From Fervidibacter canadensis (GTDB lineage: Bacteria; Armatimonadota; Fervidibacteria; Fervidibacterales; Fervidibacteraceae), in assembly GCA_041446545.1 (NCBI GenBank), contig JBGOEJ010000004.1, positions 105,678 through 169,677 of the forward strand: a DNA stretch of 64,000 nucleotides. Direction: 5' to 3'. The translations under genes were made by a program, and so were the position numbers. The notes under the pieces were generated by a model. It made no database searches and was not told the origin of the DNA. It saw nothing but the letters and a program-made list of their open reading frames with translations. Positions 58,774 through 64,000 of the stretch are shown here, one piece after another (position 1 is the stretch's first letter; every line of letters begins with the position of its first letter).

Positions 58774-61700
58774 TCATTGGGGAAAAACCTGACTTGACCC
58801 GCTTGGAGCGACAGGGAGGGTGATTTCCACGACCGTGCCTTGCCCGACCGTGCTGCTCAAGCGGATAGTGCCACCGTGATCGGTGACGATTTTTTCGCAA
58901 ATCGCCAAGCCCAACCCGCTGCCCGTTCGTTTGGTCGTGAAGAAAGGTTTGAAGATGTGCTCCATCGCTTCAGGAGGGATGCCTTCGCCGGTGTCGGCGA
59001 CTTGCAGTTTGACCCAATCGCCTTCGTGCCAAACTCGCACCGACAAAACGCCGCCTTTGGGCATCGCTTCTACGGCGTTGCGCCAAAGGTTCAAAATCAC
59101 CCGCTCCATCTGCAGTTCGTCCATCAGGACAAGGGGAAGGTTGTCAGCGACCTCCAGCGTCAAAGTGACGCGGGCGGCTTCCATGCTGGGTCTTTGCAGG
59201 TCGGCTAAGCGGTGCACCAAGTCGCCGAGGGAAGAAGGCTTCAATTGAGGGGGGCGGGGGGTCGTGAAATCCAAAAGGTCTCGCAATTGTCGCTCCAACC
59301 GCTCCACTTCATCTACGATGACTTGGGCGTTGCGGCGGACGCGCTCGGCGTCGGTGGGATGGCGCTGCAATTGGCGGGCGTAGCCACCGATGGTCACCAA
59401 CGGCGACCGCAAATCATGGGCAATCTTTGTCGCCAGTTCTCCGATCACTGCCAGCCGTTCCGAATGGACGAGTTGCTGCCGCATCGCTTGTTCGCGCTGC
59501 AACGACTGGCGGAGTTCCGCAATGAGTTGGGCGTTGCGCAGGGCGATGCTGGCGGAAGAAGCAAACAACCGCAGCAAGCGTTCAGCTTCTTCCGTGATAG
59601 GTTGACGACTGAAGGCATTGTCCGCCACGATCAATCCCAACGGCTCATTTGGGGCGATGAGGGGAACGCAAATGGCGTCGCTGTCGCTCAAAATCTGACG
59701 CAACCGTTCGGGCAATCGGGGGTCGTTGCGCGGGTTAGAGATGCGCAACGGTTCGTGGCGCCGCAAGCAAAGGGTTAACAGGTTCTCTTCGTCCAATCGG
59801 ATGACCAAATCTTGCACCCGTTGCATCAAGGGCGTTTGGCGGATAGCCTCATCGCCAGGATACTCCCGCAGGAAATCCCAAAGGGTTTTGCGCTCGGAAG
59901 CCAACTGCGCCCAAGTGGCGTAGGCTTCTTCGGCAGTTAAGGCACCGACCGCCATCGCCGTCCGCAGCACTTTCGTCTCTTTGTCCACGAGGAAGAGGAT
60001 GGCTCGGTTGAAACCCAACCCAGGTCCCGCTGTCGCCGCCGTCAAGATGGCGTGAAGCAAGGGATGAAGGTCAATCTTGCTCTCCATCGCTTGCCCGATG
60101 GCTAACAGCGTCTCCAACTGATAGATGCGACGGACGCGGGTGGAAGCATCCCGCAGGTAAAGCATCACCCGTCGGCGCCCATCTCCGTGAACGGGAGTAA
60201 CCCGCACATCCCACCAACCGTCCCGATAAGGGATTTCGGCGAAGAAAGAGGGTTCGCCTTGCTGAAGGGCGCTTTCTATTGCCTTACCCCAATCCAACCC
60301 TTGCCCTTTGAAAGCGAGAAAGAGGTCGGGCGGAAGCACTTCCCGAAAGGGACGGTTTAACACTTGCTCGGAAGGTAATTGGCAAACGGTGCGGCAAAAG
60401 AATTCGTTGGCGATAATGATTTCTCCCCGCTCGTTCAAGAGGGCAACGCCATTGGGAAGGTTGAGGACGATTTGTTCGTTCAACTCCCGAAGGATGCGCA
60501 CCCGCTGAAAGTTTTGCAAGGCTTGAAGGGCGTGGGCTATCTGGTCGGCAACGGCTTGCACCGTTCGCAAGTCATCCTCGTCAAAAGCCCCTGCCTCATC
60601 CGATTGAAGGTCAATGACGCCGATGACCTCACCTTGCACTTTGATCGGCACCGCCAATTCCGCTTGCGTTTTGCTCTCTTCAGGGACGGCTCGGAAATAG
60701 CGGGGGTCTTTAGTGACCTCGTTGACCAACAAAGGTTCACCCTTCCGAGCGACCCAGCCCATCAAGCCAATCTCTATCGGTTGGCGATAATGAGGCGTCC
60801 AAACTCTTTCGTAAGCCCCCCGACAAGCCGCTAAGGTTAACTGCCGTCGCTCTTCGTCGGTGACAAAGATGGCGACATTGTAGAAGGCTAAGTGGCGATA
60901 GAGGGCATCAACGGCGGCTCGGTAAAGTTCCGTCGGGTCGGTGACCGTTAAGGCTTTAGCGACGACGGTGGACAAGACCGAAAGTTGTGCCGCCCGATGC
61001 CGTTCCCGCTCCAGAGCCGTCCGCAACTCTTCCGTTCGCTCCGCGATCAAGCGCTCCAATTGCTCTTGCCACCGCTGTTGCTCGGTGATGTCGCGGGCGA
61101 CACAGAGGGCAAAATCCTCACCGTCAAGGTGCAAGACAGCACAAGACAAGTCCAACTGAACGATTTCACCGTCCCGACGCTGTAGCGGCAATCCCCTCGT
61201 GCGGAGTTGACCGTCTCGGCGCAGGCGCTCTAACGCTTGGCGGTAAATAGCGTGGGCTTCTTTGGGCACAAGGGTGATGGCAGCGGCGTTGACCAATTCT
61301 TCCAACGGATAGCCTGTCAACTCGGCGGCAGCGGCATTGGCTTCCACGATAGTGCCTTTCTCGTCCATCCGAATGAGCAAAAAGGCGTCAGAGGCGCGTT
61401 GGAAGAGGGAAAGGTATTTTCGGTGGGCTAATTCTAACGCCTGCTGGCTAACGATCTGGCAGGCAGTCGTTAGGGCGAGGATGCCTTCATCCCACACTGT
61501 CAACACGCGCCGCCACGCTTCCGACTCATCTCCCAACCTTTCGGCGACGGCTTTGGCGATAGGTGAACGGAGGGCAAGGAAGGCAGCAAGGGCGTCGGAA
61601 AGGGAAAGGTTCATTTGGTCCGCTAAGAAGCGAAGGTTCATCACAGGTTGTCGGGCTGCCTCTTGCCAGTCAGGACGGGTCAAAGAGTCCAGCAAAGCAC

Positions 61701-61839
61701 CGACGATTTCTTCCAACGCCGACTTTAAACTGGCGGCACGAGGGTAGTGACCATCTGTTGGCGATGTGGTTCTTAGGGCTTCCCACCATTCCGCGATGAC
61801 TTTGGAAGTTTGTTCCTGCCGCCAAAGAGACATCTGCAT
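58774..61839 (-). CDS. Multi-sensor histidine kinase (PAS/GAF, HisKA, HATPase)
   Basis: A 1021-residue soluble kinase. The N-terminal 130 residues are helical, with some likeness to RsbRD-type sensors. A PAS domain follows (SDAFLLIRMDEKGTIVEANA, about 150), then a GAF domain (about 290-440; VAIFVTDEERRQLTLAAC), a second PAS (about 455-570), a second GAF (about 590-760), and the kinase core: His in ATKIAHDLRSPLVTIGGY, LWRNAVEAMPKG (N box), VADTGEGIPPEAME (G1), GSGLGLAICEKI (G2). The stop lies 62 bp before the response regulator. galT ends 4 bp upstream of its start. Confidence 0.92.
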   Translation of the reverse strand: MQMSLWRQEQTSKVIAEWWEALRTTSPTDGHYPRAASLKSALEEIVGALLDSLTRPDWQEAARQPVMNLRFLADQMNLSLSDALAAFLALRSPIAKAVAERLGDESEAWRRVLTVWDEGILALTTACQIVSQQALELAHRKYLSLFQRASDAFLLIRMDEKGTIVEANAAAAELTGYPLEELVNAAAITLVPKEAHAIYRQALERLRRDGQLRTRGLPLQRRDGEIVQLDLSCAVLHLDGEDFALCVARDITEQQRWQEQLERLIAERTEELRTALERERHRAAQLSVLSTVVAKALTVTDPTELYRAAVDALYRHLAFYNVAIFVTDEERRQLTLAACRGAYERVWTPHYRQPIEIGLMGWVARKGEPLLVNEVTKDPRYFRAVPEESKTQAELAVPIKVQGEVIGVIDLQSDEAGAFDEDDLRTVQAVADQIAHALQALQNFQRVRILRELNEQIVLNLPNGVALLNERGEIIIANEFFCRTVCQLPSEQVLNRPFREVLPPDLFLAFKGQGLDWGKAIESALQQGEPSFFAEIPYRDGWWDVRVTPVHGDGRRRVMLYLRDASTRVRRIYQLETLLAIGQAMESKIDLHPLLHAILTAATAGPGLGFNRAILFLVDKETKVLRTAMAVGALTAEEAYATWAQLASERKTLWDFLREYPGDEAIRQTPLMQRVQDLVIRLDEENLLTLCLRRHEPLRISNPRNDPRLPERLRQILSDSDAICVPLIAPNEPLGLIVADNAFSRQPITEEAERLLRLFASSASIALRNAQLIAELRQSLQREQAMRQQLVHSERLAVIGELATKIAHDLRSPLVTIGGYARQLQRHPTDAERVRRNAQVIVDEVERLERQLRDLLDFTTPRPPQLKPSSLGDLVHRLADLQRPSMEAARVTLTLEVADNLPLVLMDELQMERVILNLWRNAVEAMPKGGVLSVRVWHEGDWVKLQVADTGEGIPPEAMEHIFKPFFTTKRTGSGLGLAICEKIVTDHGGTIRLSSTVGQGTVVEITLPVAPSGSSQVFPQ

Positions 61840-61842
61840 CCG

Positions 61843-62898
61843 TCACCTCGCTATCGGTGCATATTGGACGAGGGCATCTCGCAGCGCTGCTGCCGCCGCT
61901 TCAGGAGCGACGGGATTGATGTAAAACCCTGTGCCCCACTCAAACCCAGCAACGCGGGTCAGGCGCGGGATGAATTCCAAATGCCAATGGTAATCGTAGG
62001 GCAAAGTGCCCCAAAAATCGGGACGACCTGGGCGCGGGATAGGGTTGGGAGCGGTGTGCAAGACGAAGTTGTAGGAAGGGTTGCCCAACAACTCTTTCAC
62101 CGCCTTCACCAACCGATGCAGGGAAAAAGCGAAGTCAGCGATGAGGCTGTCGTCGGCTTGGGCGAAGTCATGGCTATGGTGTTTTGGGAAAAGATGCACC
62201 TCGTAGGGAAACCGTGCCGCAAAGGGGGAAAGGGCAATCAAGTGCTCGCTTTCATCCACGACCCTCTGCCCCAACTCTTGCTCTTGGTAAATCAGGTCGC
62301 AGAAGATGCATCGCTCCTTCTCAAGGTAGTGGCGACGGGCAGCGTTCAGTTCCTCCTTGGGCAATTGAGGGACGATGGGCAAGGCGATGATTTGAGAGTG
62401 GGGGTGCGATAACGATGCCCCTGCCTGAACGCCATAGTTGCGGAAGATAAGGATGTAGCGGAAGCGGTCATCTTGCATGAGCGCCTTTAACCGACTCTGG
62501 TAAGTTTTCAGGACAAGGTGGAGGTGCTCTGGCGTCATCGTGTCCCAGTCGGCAGAATGGTCAGGCGTTTCAATGACGACCTCATGCACTCCAACACCGT
62601 CCATCGCGTCAAAAAGCCCGAACCCTCGTCGCCGCACCTCTCCTTCCTTCTGCAGGGCAGGAAACTTGTTGGGCACGACCCGAACGAGCCAACCTGGGGT
62701 GTCGGGTTGACTTCCGTCAGGTCGGAGGGCATACACTTCGGGCGGCGTTCGGTCTTCATTGTGCGGGCAAAGGGGACAAGCCTTCGGGGTCACTTCCTTT
62801 GCAAGGGCTTCCGACCGAAAGTCGGACGGGCGCTGCCCCCGTTCCGCTGCGATGATCACCCACCGTTGAACGATTGGGTCTTTGCGCAACTCAGACAT
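61843..62898 (-). CDS. galT: Galactose-1-phosphate uridylyltransferase
   Basis: A 351-residue Leloir-pathway enzyme exchanging UMP between UDP-glucose and galactose 1-phosphate. Zinc ligand pairs are CPLCPHNEDRTPP and CIFCDLIYQE; the catalytic HPH motif is GASLSHPHSQIIALP, with the nucleophilic His in the centre (about residue 163). A C-terminal second HIT-like part with YHWHLEFIPR has the conserved HWH. It is expected to act with galE or galK, neither of which is here. ATG start with GTTGAG upstream, divergent from yjbQ. It is followed 3 bp later by the sensor kinase gene. Confidence 0.93.
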   Translation of the reverse strand: MSELRKDPIVQRWVIIAAERGQRPSDFRSEALAKEVTPKACPLCPHNEDRTPPEVYALRPDGSQPDTPGWLVRVVPNKFPALQKEGEVRRRGFGLFDAMDGVGVHEVVIETPDHSADWDTMTPEHLHLVLKTYQSRLKALMQDDRFRYILIFRNYGVQAGASLSHPHSQIIALPIVPQLPKEELNAARRHYLEKERCIFCDLIYQEQELGQRVVDESEHLIALSPFAARFPYEVHLFPKHHSHDFAQADDSLIADFAFSLHRLVKAVKELLGNPSYNFVLHTAPNPIPRPGRPDFWGTLPYDYHWHLEFIPRLTRVAGFEWGTGFYINPVAPEAAAAALRDALVQYAPIAR

Positions 62899-62928
62899 CG
62901 TGGCTCAACTCCTTGCGTTAGCGCCTTA

Positions 62929-62957
62929 ATTATCGCATGGAAGCCGCATAAAGGTAA
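62929..62957 (-). promoter_or_regulatory. Possible promoter of galT operon
   Basis: On the minus strand GATAAT (62929-62934) lies 17 bp after TTACCT (62952-62957). The -10 is good and the -35 is weak (three of six). The position, 30 bp before the galT start in a 128-bp divergent region, is plausible. Judged by eye. Confidence 0.35.
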
Positions 62958-63026
62958 CCTGCTCGGTCACTGGATGCGTTAAACTTTGGCGGGTGCTCAG
63001 AAGACAAAGGAGGCGGAGAAGCGTTT

Positions 63027-63404
63027 ATGGGGTTCGTCCGAGAGGTCGCCATCACGACGACGGAGCGAGAGCAATTGATTGACCTCACCCCGCACATTCA
63101 AGCCATCGTCACCGAATTGGGCATCAAAGACGGGTTCGTTTGCGTCTATATCCCGCACACTTCGGCGGCGGTGAGCATCCACCGAGAGGTGGATGTCGCC
63201 GACCGACCCAGATTGGACGAAATGTTAGACCGCATCAATCCCGACCCGAAAACGCCCCACTACACCAAAGCCGCCCTCGTCGCCCCGACGGAAGTCCTCA
63301 TCGTCAAGGACGGCAAATTGGTCATGGACGACGACCAACGGGTCTACTTCTACGAGTTTGACGGACCCAAGCAGCGCCGCATCATCGTCTATGTGACCGA
63401 TTGA
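63027..63404 (+). CDS. YjbQ-family protein (UPF0047)
   Basis: A 125-residue protein of the YjbQ/UPF0047 family. Signature: IDLTPHIQAIVTELGIKDGF, VYIPHTSAAVSIHREVDV, ALVAPTEVLIVKDGKLVMD and FYEFDGPKQRRIIVYV. Metal-binding His residues of the family are in HTSAAVSIH. Some members show weak thiamine phosphate synthase activity and the fold is a trimer, but the physiological role is unsettled. AAAGGAGGCGGAG precedes the ATG. It is the last intact gene before the right-end non-coding segment. Confidence 0.9.
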   Translation: MGFVREVAITTTEREQLIDLTPHIQAIVTELGIKDGFVCVYIPHTSAAVSIHREVDVADRPRLDEMLDRINPDPKTPHYTKAALVAPTEVLIVKDGKLVMDDDQRVYFYEFDGPKQRRIIVYVTD

Positions 63405-63434
63405 TCCCTTTGGTGGGTCTCGGCTACATTGAGT

Positions 63435-63587
63435 CCCAATCCTGAGGGTGTTCGGAAATTGAGCCAATGGGAGGGCGAACCTCCCGGTGAGCCTATTCCT
63501 CCGACCTGCCCATCTCACGATTTGCCGATATGTTCGGCTCGGCAGGAGCCTCGCCCTCCCTTTCCGAACACCTTCCCCAATCCTGAG
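63435..63587. mobile_element. MITE-like palindromic element with flanking direct repeats
   Basis: The sequence CCCAATCCTGAG occurs twice as a 12-bp direct repeat (63435-63446 and 63576-63587). Just inside are perfect 12-bp inverted ends, GGTGTTCGGAAA (63447-63458) and TTTCCGAACACC (63561-63572). A further 10-bp inverted pair, GGGAGGGCGA (63469-63478) and TCGCCCTCCC (63551-63560), lies inside. It has no room for a transposase (about 129 bp between repeats). The layout is that of a target-site duplication plus terminal inverted repeats, i.e. a miniature inverted-repeat element or a REP-like unit. No second copy was noticed in this window. Confidence 0.6.
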
Positions 63588-63640
63588 TATGTTCAAAAAA
63601 GTCTTCTTTCATGCGTGGAAAGAAGCAATCAATAGACCCA

Positions 63641-63724
63641 CTACCTAAACAACAAAAAACCTGACACCATCAAAACCGCCATGTTCCACAATATCGCCTT
63701 CATCATTATCGCCTTCTTTGCCAT
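63641..63724 (-). CDS. Possible 27-residue membrane micro-peptide
   Basis: A minus-strand frame reads MAKKAIMMKAILWNMAVLMV and ends GFLLFR before a TAG. A purine-rich GGAGGAG sits directly before the ATG (spacing is too short), and a hairpin with a following T-run lies 16 bp after the stop. The region is compositionally odd, so this may be chance. Recorded because the parts are in the order of a small gene. Confidence 0.15.
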   Translation of the reverse strand: MAKKAIMMKAILWNMAVLMVSGFLLFR

Positions 63725-63836
63725 CTCCTCCGTCCTTTCCCTGCACCCTTCCCCTATCTTCTCCCTTTCTCTTCCCCCTCTCCCAAAACAAAAACGACCT
63801 TGCAATGTGCCTTCAACTTCCTCTACCCTCCTATAG

Positions 63837-64000
63837 TTACGGCGCTACCTTGCCGACCCCCAAGACATCGCCGATGCTTTACAAGAAATTTGGCTAAAGT
63901 GCCATCGCTATCAGCAGCAGCATAAAAAGCCCCTACCGAAATCATGGCTAAAAAGGGTCATTGACAGCGTGGTCAAAGACTTGCTCTGCGAACGCTCCGA
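63837..64000 (+). pseudogene. ECF-type sigma-70 factor fragment, no start codon (runs off window)
   Basis: Translated from 63840 the frame gives RRYLADPQDIADALQEIWLK, then PKSWLKRVIDSVVKDLL, which is sigma-70 region 2: the DPQDAEDALQEVFLKA-like helix of ECF factors with the promoter -10 recognition segment. It is closed at the left by TAG (63834-63836) and no ATG, GTG or TTG is found near the expected start, so the first part of region 2 is missing or out of frame. The frame remains open to the window edge. It may be a broken gene, a frameshift, or a sequence error. Region 4 would lie beyond the window. Confidence 0.5.

Larger units (their letters stand above)
63405..63836. other. 432-bp stretch without a confident gene
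   Basis: It holds three parts. 63435-63587 is a palindromic, MITE-like element. 63595-63625 is a small hairpin (CTTCTTTC at 63603 and GAAAGAAG at 63618) followed on the minus strand by a T-run. 63630-63836 is strongly pyrimidine-rich on the plus strand and lower in GC than anything else in the window. Nothing else coding is supported except the doubtful minus-strand micro-ORF listed separately. Confidence 0.7.

Noticed and set aside
1..64000. CRISPR arrays, rRNA genes, prophage modules and riboswitches
   Set aside because: No regularly spaced repeats, no rRNA-like segments, no phage structural or integrase genes, and upstream regions such as that of ribBA are too short for a riboswitch.

Overview
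The window reads as chromosomal DNA of a Gram-negative-type (diderm) bacterium, very probably a thermophile. LpxA and a secretin both imply an outer membrane. Tad pilus genes, a GerMN/amidase pair, VapBC, an intein in GyrA, several sugar-isomerase-type TIM barrels and a Lys/Arg/Pro-rich, moderately high-GC coding style fit uncultured hot-spring lineages such as Armatimonadota (Fervidibacter-like). That placement is inference from gene content only. Genes are densely packed, many with clear AGGAGG-type ribosome sites, 4-50 bp overlaps and GTG/TTG starts. Only one stretch longer than 300 bp, near the right end, lacks a confident gene.

Region by region: 1-2.4 kb is the end of a Tad pilus operon (tadA tail, tadB, tadC, a DUF192 gene). 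2.5-6 kb holds lpxA, a cell-wall amidase and a GerMN lipoprotein-like protein. 6-9.3 kb (minus) is a radA / PIN-TRAM / ispD operon. 9.5-14.1 kb is the second half of the Tad machinery (prepilin peptidase, CpaB, secretin CpaC, CpaE). 14.1-20.8 kb has a membrane glycosyltransferase-like protein, a CPA2 antiporter, a VapBC-type pair, a full-length transketolase and an unknown protein with an aspartic-protease-like DTGA motif. 20.8-23.6 kb has a SNF2-type helicase followed by what looks like the C-terminal piece of a DUF499-type protein, possibly a decayed defence island. 23.7-29.8 kb has a PspA-like pair, an SDR, an enolase-superfamily enzyme, a threonine-dehydrogenase-like enzyme and MgtC. Then come tRNA-Tyr and tRNA-Thr, a DUF1189 membrane protein, gyrA split by a 444-residue intein, and trmB.

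35.8-45.4 kb is mostly minus strand: an MFS transporter, a sugar isomerase, hisS with a CDGSH protein, an M28 peptidase, a TPR protein and an operon of one isomerase plus two amidohydrolase-fold proteins that have lost the usual metal ligands. 45.5-55.8 kb (plus): pyrG, a YtcJ-like amidohydrolase, two separate cassettes of a small protein plus a retropepsin-like DTG protease, ligA, and a sensor kinase overlapping mtnP with apt next, which joins methylthioadenosine cleavage to adenine salvage. 55.8-62.9 kb (minus): ribBA, glgC with a response regulator, a 1021-residue multi-sensor kinase and galT. The right end has a YjbQ protein, a MITE-like palindromic element, a compositionally odd segment and the start-less front of an ECF sigma factor.

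The most interesting points are the inteinated gyrase, the repeated small-ORF/DTG-protease cassettes, the helicase/DUF499 remnant, the metal-ligand-less amidohydrolase pair, and the MITE-like element beside a broken sigma-factor gene. I did not find a complete, clearly new multi-gene system.
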